Program-made: the position numbers and the translations under genes
Part shown: positions 4,961 to 13,085 of the stretch, piece by piece
How positions within the stretch are numbered: the first letter of the stretch is position 1
Layout of the letters: the number at the start of each line of letters is the position of its first letter
Source: Clostridia bacterium
Lineage (GTDB): Bacteria > Bacillota_A > Clostridia > Oscillospirales > Acutalibacteraceae
DNA length: 13,085 nt
Assembly (NCBI GenBank): GCA_017503305.1
Contig: JAFVTJ010000111.1
Coordinates: forward strand, 1 to 13,085
Direction of reading: 5' to 3'
The notes under the pieces: model-generated
Database searches by the model: none
What the model was told of the DNA's origin: nothing
Seen by the model: the letters and a program-made list of their open reading frames with translations, nothing else

Positions 4961-7198
4961 ATGACAAAGCCCGGTAAAATAATGCGTTCAAGAATGGTTT
5001 TAATAATGGTTATTGTGATTTTATGTCTATCCATCGTTTCTACTTCAAGCCTTGTTAATATAATGGTTATAAACGGTGAAAAATATCAAAACGAAGCTTC
5101 TAATCAGCAGCTTTATGATAGCCTTATAACCGCGCCGCGCGGCGATATTTACGACCGCAATATGCAAATATTGGCAACAAGCTCTACCGCGTGGACGGTT
5201 TATATCACACCGAACGCCATTAAAAAAATTAAAAATGACGAACAACGCGAAAAAATTAGAAAATTAATTGCCGAAAATCTTTCGCAAATTTTGGAGGTAG
5301 AATATGATACTGTTTATGCCGACACAGATAAAAATTCTTACTATGTTATTGTTAAAAAGAAAATCGACAAACAAACTGCAGATAAGGTACGCGAATTTAT
5401 TTCGGCTAATAAAGACCTTGAAATCACAAAATATATAGGAATTGATGAAACCACCAAGCGTTATTACCCAAATGACACATTAGCTTCGGTGGTACTTGGC
5501 TTTGTAGGCTCTGATGAGCAGGGCCTTGCGGGTATTGAAAGCTATTATGATAACGAATTAACCGGTATTGCAGGTCGTGTTGTGGCGGCTAAAAACGCAG
5601 CAGGTACCGATATGCGCTTTACCTATGAAAAGGTTGAAGAAGCAATAAAGGGAACAACCCTTGTGCTTACTATGGATTCTTATATCCAATACACCGCCGA
5701 AAAATATCTTGAAGCCGCTATTAAAGAAAACAAAATTGCCGAGCGTGGCGCCGCAGTTGTTATGAATGTTAACACGGGCGAAATCTTGGCAATGGCGGTC
5801 AAAGGTGATTACAACCCTAACGAGCCTTTTGTACTTTCAAAGGAAGACCAAAAGAAGCTTGAAGAGGCTAAGGATGACGAAAAAGATAAATTAAAGAGCG
5901 AATTACTCAACCGCCAGTGGAGAAATAAAGCCGTTTCGGATAGCTACGAGCCCGGCTCGGTATTTAAGATTATTACCGCCGCTATTGCGATTGAAGAAAA
6001 TCTTTTAACCGATACTAAAAGCTTTTATTGTAACGGTAGAACAACGATTGCAGGTCAAAGCTACGGCTGTTGGAAGCACGGTGGCCACGGCACACAGGAC
6101 CTTAAAAACGCAATTTCAAACTCTTGTAACCCCGCTTTTATTACAATTGGTCAATTGGCGGGTGTTTCCACATTTTCAAAGTATTTTAAAGCCTTTGGCT
6201 TTACCGAAAAAACAGGTATTGACCTACCGGGCGAATCACGTTCTACATACCACTTGCAAGAAAATATGGGCCCTGTAGAATTGGCTTCCAGCTCCTTTGG
6301 TCAAACCTTTAACGTAACACCGGTGCAACTGCTTGCGGCAGTATCAGCAGCGGTTAACGGCGGTTATCTTGTTAAACCGCACTTGGTTGCTAAAAAGCTC
6401 GACCAAGAAAACAATATTTTACAAACCACACCCACAACCTATAAGCGCCAAGTTATTTCGGAAACAACTTCGGCAAAAATCCGTTCGCTTTTAGCCTTTG
6501 TTGCTAAAAACGGTGCTAAAAACTCTTTGGTGCCAGGTTACGATATCGGTGCTAAAACAGGTACATCACAAAAGGTGTCGAAAATTCAGGCAACGGGCGA
6601 TACGTACTTGTATATCGGCTCTTGCATTACCTTAGCACCTATTGATGACCCCGAAATAGCAGTATTTGTTATGCTGGACGAACCTAAGGGCGATAATTAT
6701 TACGGTGGTGTAATTTCCGCACCTGTTAATGCTAAAATTATGGCTGACGTTTTGCCTTACTTGGGTTACGAACCGAGCTATTCTGAAGAAGAACTTAAGA
6801 AAATGTCAATTGAAGTGCCAAGCGTTGTTGGCGAAACAGTTGACGAAGCAAAGGGCAAAATTACTGCTAAAAAGCTTGAGTATAAGGTTATTGGTTCGGG
6901 CGAAAAGGTAGTGCGTCAATTACCTGAAGGCGGCAGTAAGGTGGTAAATGGCGGTACTGTTATTATCTATACTGAAAAGGATGCCGAGAAAAAGGTTACA
7001 GTACCTGATTTCAGCGGTTTAACCGCTACCGAAGCTAACAAAGCTGCTGCTGCGGCAGGCGTTAATATAGAATTTTCGGGCAATATTACAACCGGTGGAC
7101 TTAAGGCATACAGCCAAAGCATTAAGAAAGGCAAAGAGGTTGATGCCGGAACGGTTGTTACTGTCTACTTTAGAGATGAATCCACAGTAGACGGATAG
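4961..7198 (+). CDS. ftsI: Class B penicillin-binding protein, septal transpeptidase (FtsI/PBP2B/SpoVD type) with two PASTA domains
   Basis: A 745-residue membrane-anchored D,D-transpeptidase that crosslinks new septal peptidoglycan; target of beta-lactams. Order: short cytoplasmic tail, one membrane helix (about 12-34), PBP-dimerisation domain starting at APRGDIYDRN, then the transpeptidase domain with all three active-site motifs: S333-V-F-K336, S388-C-N390 and K532-T-G534. A charged Lys/Glu stretch (294-316) is inserted just before the SxxK motif. Two PASTA domains follow (about 617-674 and 677-738). Two PASTA domains and the length fit vegetative PBP2B better than B. subtilis SpoVD, which has one PASTA, but a sporulation role cannot be excluded. 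It sits between ftsL and murE and should partner FtsW encoded at 9688. The stop is 17 bases before murE. All catalytic residues are present. Confidence 0.93.
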   Translation: MTKPGKIMRSRMVLIMVIVILCLSIVSTSSLVNIMVINGEKYQNEASNQQLYDSLITAPRGDIYDRNMQILATSSTAWTVYITPNAIKKIKNDEQREKIRKLIAENLSQILEVEYDTVYADTDKNSYYVIVKKKIDKQTADKVREFISANKDLEITKYIGIDETTKRYYPNDTLASVVLGFVGSDEQGLAGIESYYDNELTGIAGRVVAAKNAAGTDMRFTYEKVEEAIKGTTLVLTMDSYIQYTAEKYLEAAIKENKIAERGAAVVMNVNTGEILAMAVKGDYNPNEPFVLSKEDQKKLEEAKDDEKDKLKSELLNRQWRNKAVSDSYEPGSVFKIITAAIAIEENLLTDTKSFYCNGRTTIAGQSYGCWKHGGHGTQDLKNAISNSCNPAFITIGQLAGVSTFSKYFKAFGFTEKTGIDLPGESRSTYHLQENMGPVELASSSFGQTFNVTPVQLLAAVSAAVNGGYLVKPHLVAKKLDQENNILQTTPTTYKRQVISETTSAKIRSLLAFVAKNGAKNSLVPGYDIGAKTGTSQKVSKIQATGDTYLYIGSCITLAPIDDPEIAVFVMLDEPKGDNYYGGVISAPVNAKIMADVLPYLGYEPSYSEEELKKMSIEVPSVVGETVDEAKGKITAKKLEYKVIGSGEKVVRQLPEGGSKVVNGGTVIIYTEKDAEKKVTVPDFSGLTATEANKAAAAAGVNIEFSGNITTGGLKAYSQSIKKGKEVDAGTVVTVYFRDESTVDG

Positions 7199-7215
7199 TT
7201 TATCGGAGGCTAGCA

Positions 7216-8625
7216 ATGAAATTAGAGCAACTTTTAAGATGTGAAAAAGAGTTAGCTGAATTAGAAATTACAGGAATTACAAACGATTCAAGAAAAGTGA
7301 GAAAGGGCTTTGCTTTTGTCAATACACAAGGTAATGCCGAGTATGATTTAAACGCGAGTCAAAATGGCGCAAGTGTTATTATTTCATCAAACAAAAGCAA
7401 CCTTGAAAACCTTATTCTTACCGAAAATACTGCGGCCACATTTGCTGAAATGAGTGCAAATTGGTATGGTAACCCCGCTAAAAAGCTTAAAATTTTGGGC
7501 GTAACGGGTACAAACGGCAAAACAACCGTTACCTATATGCTTAAAGCAATTTTGGAAGCTGCAGGTAAAAAAGTAGGTCTTATAGGCACAATTAAAAACC
7601 TTTGTGGCGATAGGGAAATTCCTTCTATAAATACAACTCCTAACGCTTACTATTTGCACGGCTTGTTTAGTGAAATGGTAAAAGAGGGCTGCGAATACGT
7701 TGTTATGGAGGTTTCCTCCCACGCATTAGCACAAGGCCACGTTTTGGGCGTGGAATTTGAATGTGCTATGTTTACAAACCTTACTCAAGACCACCTTGAT
7801 TACCATGGTGATATGGAAGAATATTTTCTTGCCAAGAAAAAGCTATTTGAAAACTGCAAGGTTGCTGTTTTAAATGCCGATGATAAATATGGCGTAAGGC
7901 TTTTAAACGAGACCGACTGCAAAACTTTTAGCTATTCTATTGAAAATAATTCCGATTATATGGCAATGGGAATAAATTGCTTGGCAACACGTGTTAATTA
8001 TAATCTTTTAACCGATGCTCTCGTGCGTATTGCTGTTAATGTTGGCGGCAACTTTACTGTTTATAATTCGTTGTGTGCTGTAGCGTGCGCTTTGCAATTG
8101 GGTATTTCGGCCGATATTATTGTTGCGGCCTTGGCAAGCTTTAAAGGTGTTAAGGGTAGAGCAGAGGTTGTTGAAACCAATAAGGATTTCACGGTTATAA
8201 TAGATTATGCTCATACACCTGACGGTTTAAAAAATATACTTAAAACCTATAAAAAGTGTGCGAAAAACCGCTTGATTTTGCTTTTTGGCTGCGGTGGAGA
8301 TCGCGATAAGAGCAAACGCGCTCTTATGGGAGAAATTGCTTCTATTTATGCCGATTTTGTTATAGTTACAAGTGATAATCCGCGCACCGAAAACCCGCAA
8401 GAAATCATTAACGATATTCTTAAAGGTGTGCCAAATGCACTTTTTAACGGAAAAATTATTGAAGATAGGGCTAAAGCTATAAAATTTGCTCTTTCAATTG
8501 CGCAAAAAGATGATATAATAGTATTGGCAGGTAAGGGGCATGAAACCTATCAAATAATAGGTAAAGAAAAATTCCCCTTTAACGAGCGTGAAATAGTTCT
8601 TTCCGCTTTGCAGAACCTTGACTAA
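7216..8625 (+). CDS. murE: UDP-MurNAc-tripeptide ligase MurE, predicted meso-diaminopimelate-adding
   Basis: MurE adds the third stem residue to UDP-MurNAc-L-Ala-D-Glu in the cytoplasm, using ATP. The 469 residues cover all three Mur-ligase domains: a compact N-terminal UDP-binding domain, the ATP P-loop GVTGTNGKTT (95-104), TNLTQDHLDYHGD (187-199), a likely carbamylated Lys at 207 in YFLAKKKLF, DYAHTP (330-335), GCGGDRDKSKR, and GKGHETY near the end. The substrate motif reads D387-N-P-R390; DNPR is the known signature of meso-DAP-specific MurE, whereas L-Lys enzymes differ at the Arg. The start is ATG 7216 with GGAGG 6 bases upstream. It is slightly shorter than the usual 480-495 residues, mainly in domain 1. 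It is followed directly by mraY, with no murF between them. Confidence 0.96.
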   Translation: MKLEQLLRCEKELAELEITGITNDSRKVRKGFAFVNTQGNAEYDLNASQNGASVIISSNKSNLENLILTENTAATFAEMSANWYGNPAKKLKILGVTGTNGKTTVTYMLKAILEAAGKKVGLIGTIKNLCGDREIPSINTTPNAYYLHGLFSEMVKEGCEYVVMEVSSHALAQGHVLGVEFECAMFTNLTQDHLDYHGDMEEYFLAKKKLFENCKVAVLNADDKYGVRLLNETDCKTFSYSIENNSDYMAMGINCLATRVNYNLLTDALVRIAVNVGGNFTVYNSLCAVACALQLGISADIIVAALASFKGVKGRAEVVETNKDFTVIIDYAHTPDGLKNILKTYKKCAKNRLILLFGCGGDRDKSKRALMGEIASIYADFVIVTSDNPRTENPQEIINDILKGVPNALFNGKIIEDRAKAIKFALSIAQKDDIIVLAGKGHETYQIIGKEKFPFNEREIVLSALQNLD

Positions 8626-8649
8626 TTTAATGCAAAAGAAGGTAGAAAA

Positions 8650-9672
8650 ATGAAAGATTTAAGCGTTATTATTGCTGCGATTATTGCTTTTGCGGTTACA
8701 TTATTTTCGGGGTATTTTGTAATACCATATTTAAGAAAACTAAAATTCGGGCAAACTATTTTAGAAGAAGGTCCAAATTGGCATAAGTCCAAGCAGGGAA
8801 CACCCACAATGGGCGGTATTATGATGATTTTGGGCTTTATTGCTGCAATTATTATCACTTTTATAATCTCGCTTTTTGCAAACAACAGTTTACAAAACGA
8901 TTTGCGTCTTCCAATTAGGTCAACGCATTTTATTGCGGGTATCGGTATGGCGCTTTGTATGGCGGCTATCGGCTTTGTTGACGATTTTATTAAGGTTGTT
9001 AAAAAGCGCAATTTAGGGCTTACATCACGCCAAAAAACTTTTGCACAGCTACTTGTTGCAGTGGCATATCTTTTATGCTTAAGCCTTGCAGGAATGAAAA
9101 CCACAAACATTCCCTTTATTGGCGATATTGATATTACTCGCGGATTTGGCTTGTTATTCTGGCCTATTGCCGTTTGCTTTATTTACGGCTTTACAAACGC
9201 AGTAAACCTTACCGACGGTATTGACGGACTTGCTTCATCGGTTACAATGGTTGTTGCTTGCACCTTTATGTTGGCTTCGGGCAGTCTTGGTCTCGTGTCA
9301 AATAACGTGTTAAGTGCTGCACTAGCAGGTGCTTGCGTTGGCTTTATTTGTTGGAATAGCCACCCCGCAAAGGTGTTTATGGGCGATACCGGTTCAATGT
9401 TTTTAGGCGGCTTAGTTGTGGCATTGGCCTTTGGCTGCGGTCGACCTATAATTTTAATTTTTTCAGGCATTATTTACCTTTTAGAAGCACTTTCTGATAT
9501 TATTCAGGTTGCATATTACAAAAAAACTAAAAAGCGTATATTTAAACTGGCGCCGCTTCACCACCATTTTGAAATGTGTGGATGGAACGAGGATAAAATT
9601 GTTTTAATTTTCTCCTTAGTAACACTCGTGGGTTCATTAATTGCGCTTTTACCACTAATATTTAATAAATAA
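8650..9672 (+). CDS. mraY: Phospho-MurNAc-pentapeptide transferase MraY
   Basis: MraY moves phospho-MurNAc-pentapeptide from UDP onto undecaprenyl phosphate, making lipid I at the inner face of the membrane. The 340-residue protein is almost entirely hydrophobic, with about ten membrane helices. Catalytic and signature motifs are complete: D111-D112 in GFVDDF, N186-L-T-D189-G-I-D192-G, HPAKVFMGD (238-246, with D246), and the H304-H-H306 triplet in PLHHHFE. The ATG at 8650 has AGAAGG 7 bases upstream. It lies 24 bases after murE and 15 bases before ftsW, where murD is often found instead. MraY is the target of tunicamycin-class and other nucleoside antibiotics. Confidence 0.97.
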   Translation: MKDLSVIIAAIIAFAVTLFSGYFVIPYLRKLKFGQTILEEGPNWHKSKQGTPTMGGIMMILGFIAAIIITFIISLFANNSLQNDLRLPIRSTHFIAGIGMALCMAAIGFVDDFIKVVKKRNLGLTSRQKTFAQLLVAVAYLLCLSLAGMKTTNIPFIGDIDITRGFGLLFWPIAVCFIYGFTNAVNLTDGIDGLASSVTMVVACTFMLASGSLGLVSNNVLSAALAGACVGFICWNSHPAKVFMGDTGSMFLGGLVVALAFGCGRPIILIFSGIIYLLEALSDIIQVAYYKKTKKRIFKLAPLHHHFEMCGWNEDKIVLIFSLVTLVGSLIALLPLIFNK

Positions 9673-9687
9673 TTTGGAGGAGAACGC

Positions 9688-10824
9688 ATGGCTAATAGAA
9701 TTAAGCAAAAAAATGCCATACAGCGTGGAAAATTTGATATTACCTTTTTCGCCTTGGTTTTAGTTCTTCAAACCATTGGCTTGGTTATGCTTTTTTCGGC
9801 AAGCTATGCGTATTCCTATGAATATTATGGAAACAGTTATAAGTTTATTTCGCGTCAAGCCGGCTTTGCCGTGTTTGGCGTGATTGTTATGCTTATTGTT
9901 TCTTGTGTTGATTACCGCCGCCTAAAAAAATGGGCGTGGGTAATTTTTATTGCCGTTTTGCTTATTCTTGGCGTTTTGCTAATTATGCCGCCTATGATAA
10001 GCGGAATGGACGTTAAGCGTTGGTTGGTTATAGGACCAATAAATTTCCAACCATCTGAATTTGCAAAATTTGCGATTGTTTTGCTTTTTGCAGGCTTAAT
10101 TTCGGCTAATCAAAAGCAAATCCGTGATTTTAAGTTTATTGCATTTTTGGTTTTCCTTTTGGGATTAACCTGTGCACTTATCGTATTTGAGCCACACCTT
10201 TCAGCAACGATACTTGTTTTCGCTTTAGGTATCATTCTGCTTATTGTCGGCGGACTTCCCAAACGCTATATTTTTGGCGGTATTGGCGGCGGTATTGGCT
10301 TGGCGTTGGCTCTGATTTTTACAGGTGCTATCGGCTATGCATCTGACCGAATTAAATACTGGCTTGACCCGTGGCTAGCACCTACTAAAGAGGGCTTTCA
10401 AACAATTCAATCACTTTTAGCAATAGGCTCGGGTGGTATACTCGGCAGGGGAATAGGCAATTCTCGTCAAAAGTACCTTTGGGTACCCGAACCGCATAAC
10501 GATTTTATTTTCTCAATTGTTTGTGAAGAGTTGGGTCTTATCGGCGCGGTAATAATTATTATTTTGTTTTGTCTTTTGGTGTGGCGCGGGTTTTATATTG
10601 CAATGCGCTCACCCGATAAATTTGGTTCACTTTTGGCTGTGGGTCTTACTTGTCAGGTTGGCTTACAGGCTATGCTTAATATTTGGGTTGTAACAAATAC
10701 AATACCCAATACCGGTATCAGTCTGCCGTTTTTTAGCTACGGTGGCACGTCACTGGTTATTTTACTTGCCGAAATGGGAGTCGTCCTCTCGGTTTCGCGA
10801 AGTGCAAATCTTGAAAAAACGTAG
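9688..10824 (+). CDS. ftsW: SEDS peptidoglycan glycosyltransferase FtsW
   Basis: FtsW is a SEDS-family membrane enzyme that polymerises lipid II into glycan strands at the septum, working with the class B PBP encoded at 4961. The 378 residues form about ten membrane helices. Family motifs: LFSASYAYSYE near the N-terminus, KRWLVIGPINFQPSEFAK (with QPSE at 121-124), EPHLSAT, GSGGILGRGIGNSRQK, PEPHNDF with D272 at the position of the proposed catalytic Asp, and PFFSYGGTS near the C-terminus. The start is ATG 9688 with GGAGG 7 bases upstream. SpoVE and RodA are paralogues; placement in the dcw cluster favours FtsW or SpoVE. In sporulating clostridia a single gene here can serve the spore cortex. 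Confidence 0.93.
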   Translation: MANRIKQKNAIQRGKFDITFFALVLVLQTIGLVMLFSASYAYSYEYYGNSYKFISRQAGFAVFGVIVMLIVSCVDYRRLKKWAWVIFIAVLLILGVLLIMPPMISGMDVKRWLVIGPINFQPSEFAKFAIVLLFAGLISANQKQIRDFKFIAFLVFLLGLTCALIVFEPHLSATILVFALGIILLIVGGLPKRYIFGGIGGGIGLALALIFTGAIGYASDRIKYWLDPWLAPTKEGFQTIQSLLAIGSGGILGRGIGNSRQKYLWVPEPHNDFIFSIVCEELGLIGAVIIIILFCLLVWRGFYIAMRSPDKFGSLLAVGLTCQVGLQAMLNIWVVTNTIPNTGISLPFFSYGGTSLVILLAEMGVVLSVSRSANLEKT

Positions 10825-10836
10825 AAGGGGAAAGTT

Positions 10837-11949
10837 ATGAAAATTTTATTTGCAGGCGGCGGCACCGCGGGTCATATTAACCCTGCATTAGCTGTTGCGG
10901 ACTATATAAAATCCCGCCATCCCGAAGCTGAAATCAGTTATATCGGCACAGCCGAAAAGCTAGAGGCAACCTTAGTGCCTCAAAAGGGTTATGATTTTTA
11001 TACAATAAAGGTTGCAGGCTTTAGAAGAAGCTTAAGCCCTAAGGCAATTATTCATAATATCTCGGCAGTAAAATTGGCGGCAACTTCTATTATCAATGCT
11101 AAAAAAATCTTAAAAAAGGTTAAGCCTGACGTTGTTGTCGGTACGGGCGGCTACGTTAGCGGCCCTGTAATTCGCGCAGCACAGCAGTTAGGTATTAAAA
11201 CTGCTATTCACGAGCAAAATGCTTTCCCGGGTGTTACTACAAAAATGGTAGCCCCAAAAGCAGACAGAGTAATGCTTGCAATGCCCGAAGCACAAAAGTA
11301 TTTAAAGCTTAACAAAGAACCGATAATTACAGGCAACCCCATTAGAAATGAACTTTTAACAGTTGACCGCAAGAAAGCACGCGAAAAATTAGGCTTTGAT
11401 GATAAGCCTGTAATTCTTTCTTTTGGTGGCTCGTTGGGTGCAAAGCGTGTTAATGAAGCGGTTGCCGATTTAATTAAATGGCATAATCAAACCGATAAGT
11501 TTTATCACATACACGCTACAGGTAAAATTGGTTACGAGCCAATGCTTGAATCCCTTGGCGATATTGAACTTTCTAAAAATATTAAAATTCGCGAATATAT
11601 TGATGATATGGACGTTTGCATGGCTGCAGCTGATTTGGTAATTTGCAGAGCAGGTGCTATTACCTTGGGCGAATTACAGGCTTGCGGTAAGCCTGCAGTG
11701 CTTATACCGTCCCCTTACGTTGCTGAAAATCATCAATATCACAATGCGTTAACCCTTAAAAAAGCAGGCGCCGCAGAAATAATCGAAGAAAAGGATTTAA
11801 CAGGCGACAGTTTAATTACGACAGTCGAGGCTTTGATTACTGATAAGGATAAGCTTGAATCAATGTCCAAAGCGGCGCTTGAAACCGCAATTACCGATTC
11901 TAATCAAAGAATTTATGAGATTGTAATGCAGTTGTATAAAGGCGCGTGA
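10837..11949 (+). CDS. murG: UDP-GlcNAc:lipid I GlcNAc transferase MurG
   Basis: MurG is a peripheral membrane GT-B enzyme that adds GlcNAc to lipid I, making lipid II. The 370 residues include the N-terminal glycine-rich loop GGGTAGH (7-13), GTGGYVSGP, HEQN (125-128), the second glycine-rich loop GGSLGA (197-202), and the UDP-GlcNAc site CRAGAITLGELQ (270-281, with E279 contacting the ribose) followed by ENHQ (297-300). All expected motifs are intact and the length is normal. The start is ATG 10837 with AAGGGG 6 bases upstream, 12 bases after ftsW. MurG uses the product of MraY encoded two genes upstream. The stop is TGA 11947-11949. Confidence 0.97.
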   Translation: MKILFAGGGTAGHINPALAVADYIKSRHPEAEISYIGTAEKLEATLVPQKGYDFYTIKVAGFRRSLSPKAIIHNISAVKLAATSIINAKKILKKVKPDVVVGTGGYVSGPVIRAAQQLGIKTAIHEQNAFPGVTTKMVAPKADRVMLAMPEAQKYLKLNKEPIITGNPIRNELLTVDRKKAREKLGFDDKPVILSFGGSLGAKRVNEAVADLIKWHNQTDKFYHIHATGKIGYEPMLESLGDIELSKNIKIREYIDDMDVCMAAADLVICRAGAITLGELQACGKPAVLIPSPYVAENHQYHNALTLKKAGAAEIIEEKDLTGDSLITTVEALITDKDKLESMSKAALETAITDSNQRIYEIVMQLYKGA

Positions 11950-11962
11950 CAATTTTTGCCTT

Positions 11963-12002
11963 CCCGCATAGTATGAAATGTAATTCATATTGTCGTGCGG
12001 GG
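11963..12002 (+). promoter_or_regulatory. Hairpin that sequesters the murA ribosome-binding site
   Basis: TATGAA (11972-11977) pairs with TTCATA (11984-11989) around the loop ATGTAA. The stem extends through G-U, A-U and U-G pairs (11969-11971 with 11990-11992), then past a 3-base bulge (11993-11995) into CCCGCA (11963-11968) paired with TGCGGG (11996-12001). The GGGG at 11999-12002, the only plausible Shine-Dalgarno for murA, falls inside or next to the lower stem. No T-tract follows, so it is not a terminator. It could limit murA translation or act as a binding site. Confidence 0.65.
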
Positions 12003-12009
12003 TGTAAAA

Positions 12010-13085
12010 ATGGCACAAATTTTGGTAAATGGTAATAAAAAGCTTGCGGGTAAGGTTTCGGTACAGGGCGCTAAAAATAGCGTTTTACCCGTTTTGGCAG
12101 GCACTTTATTGTGCGATGGCGAATGCATAATAAAAAATTGTCCAAATATTTCTGATGTCGACGCTTCTTTAAAAATACTTGAGTATTTGGGTTGCAGCTA
12201 TAAGCTTGAAAACAATGTGGTGATTGTTAATTCTACTACTGCAAACTCGTATGAAATACCTGATGATTTAATGCGCGAAATGCGTTCATCGGTTATGTTT
12301 TTAGGCGCTATTTTAGGAAAAATGGGCAAAGCGGTTATAAGTAGTCCCGGTGGATGTGAGCTTGGACCAAGACCAATCGATTTACATTTGCAAGCCCTTA
12401 AAAAAATGGGCGTTACCATTAAGGAAGAGCATGGCTTTTTGTACTGTGAAGCTCAAAACGGCTTGAGTGGTGCCGAAATACATTTATCATTTCCCAGTGT
12501 CGGCGCTACCGAAAACGTTATGCTTGCCGCTGTTAAGGCAAGGGGAGAAACGGTTATACATAACGCCGCGCGCGAACCCGAAATCAGCGATTTGGGCGAT
12601 TTTCTCAACAGTGCAGGTGCAAAAATATGCGGCTGCGGGTCGGACACGATACATATAACCGGTGTTGAAAAACTTTGCGGCACAGTTCACACAATAATCC
12701 CCGACCGCATAGTTGCTGCAACCTTTGTTGCTTGCGCAGCAGTTACAGGCGGCAAAATCACCTTGGAAAACCTTATGCCTTCGCATATGGTTTCAATGCT
12801 TTCGATCTTTAGAGAAGCAGGGTGTGATATTACGGCATCGGGCAAAAGCATTACCGTTAGCGCACAAAAACGGCTTTGCCGAGTTCCTACTATTAGAAGT
12901 CTTGTTTATCCCGGTTTTCCAACCGATGCGGGTCCGCTTGTTGTGGCAATGCTTGCCTTAGCGGAGGGTACTTCGGTTTTTGTGGAAAACATTTTTGAAA
13001 ATCGCTTTAGATACGTTGATGAGCTAAATAGACTTGGCGCAAAAATTAAAACCGAGGGCAAAATAGCCGTTATTGAAGGTGTTAG
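12010..13085 (+). CDS. murA: UDP-GlcNAc 1-carboxyvinyltransferase MurA, 3'-truncated by the window edge
   Basis: MurA transfers enolpyruvate from PEP to UDP-GlcNAc, the first committed step of peptidoglycan synthesis; target of fosfomycin. The frame is open from ATG 12010 to the end of the window: 358 full codons of an expected 415-430. Visible hallmarks are K22-N23 in QGAKNS, the PEP-binding and fosfomycin-reactive Cys116 in GGCELGPRPIDLH, D306 in FPTD (matching the catalytic Asp near 305 in E. coli), and ENRFRYVDEL. The residues after FPTD read AGPL rather than the QAQ or QPQ seen in many MurA proteins. GGGGTG lies 5 bases before the ATG, but within a hairpin. Firmicutes often carry two murA paralogues; I cannot tell from this window whether a second exists. 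It starts 60 bases after murG. Confidence 0.95.
   Translation, partial: MAQILVNGNKKLAGKVSVQGAKNSVLPVLAGTLLCDGECIIKNCPNISDVDASLKILEYLGCSYKLENNVVIVNSTTANSYEIPDDLMREMRSSVMFLGAILGKMGKAVISSPGGCELGPRPIDLHLQALKKMGVTIKEEHGFLYCEAQNGLSGAEIHLSFPSVGATENVMLAAVKARGETVIHNAAREPEISDLGDFLNSAGAKICGCGSDTIHITGVEKLCGTVHTIIPDRIVAATFVACAAVTGGKITLENLMPSHMVSMLSIFREAGCDITASGKSITVSAQKRLCRVPTIRSLVYPGFPTDAGPLVVAMLALAEGTSVFVENIFENRFRYVDELNRLGAKIKTEGKIAVIEGV

Noticed and set aside
8630..8653. Seven-codon mini-frame (ATG 8630 to TGA 8651) whose stop overlaps the mraY start
   Set aside because: It could couple translation into mraY, but it lacks its own ribosome site and such short frames are common by chance.
8622..9110. 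162-codon minus-strand frame opposite mraY
   Set aside because: The + strand encodes an intact MraY with all catalytic motifs; the antisense frame is hydrophobic only as its mirror and has no ribosome site or promoter that I can see.
11950..12009. Terminator between murG and murA
   Set aside because: The hairpin there is not followed by a T-tract and runs straight into the murA ribosome site.
12453..12786. Overlapping minus-strand frames opposite murA
   Set aside because: They are shadows of the murA coding sequence, and no motif is recognisable in them.

Overview
The window is AT-rich bacterial DNA in which every supported gene lies on the + strand. It holds the start of a division and cell-wall (dcw) cluster, preceded by the 3' end of a large surface-protein gene. 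Gene order (mraZ, rsmH, ftsL, class B PBP, murE, mraY, ftsW, murG, murA), strong GGAGG-type ribosome sites, GTG starts, PASTA domains on the PBP and a surface protein with Firmicutes-type wall-binding repeats all point to a low-GC Firmicute, most likely an anaerobic gut Clostridium-class organism. I cannot name a genus. The DNPR motif of MurE predicts meso-diaminopimelate in the peptidoglycan.

Region 1 (1-2727) is a gene whose 5' end lies outside the window. It encodes an extracellular modular protein: five full PPC-like beta-sandwich repeats plus the tail of a sixth, a short CxxC segment, an Ig-like module, and about nine and a half wall-binding-like repeats of 21-22 residues. Region 2 (2728-3011) is the control region. 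It has two tandem intrinsic terminators, helically phased A-tracts, a near-consensus sigma-A promoter with 17-bp spacing, and a set of AAAGTGG-type direct repeats that match the known MraZ operator. Region 3 (3012-13085) is the dcw operon, with gaps of 2 to 111 bases. The murA gene runs off the right edge.

The genes form one pathway. MurA begins UDP-MurNAc synthesis and MurE adds the third stem residue. MraY and MurG build lipid I and lipid II. FtsW polymerises and the class B PBP crosslinks septal glycan, with the FtsL-like protein as the likely divisome partner. MraZ probably represses the whole unit, and RsmH methylates 16S rRNA. murF and murD are missing from the slots they often fill beside murE and mraY.

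The protein content is ordinary. What merits a second look is non-coding: the split MraZ operator downstream of the predicted transcription start, a near-perfect hairpin between ftsL and the PBP gene, and a long hairpin that buries the murA ribosome-binding site. I found no tRNA, rRNA, CRISPR array, insertion sequence or evidence of a wholly new system.
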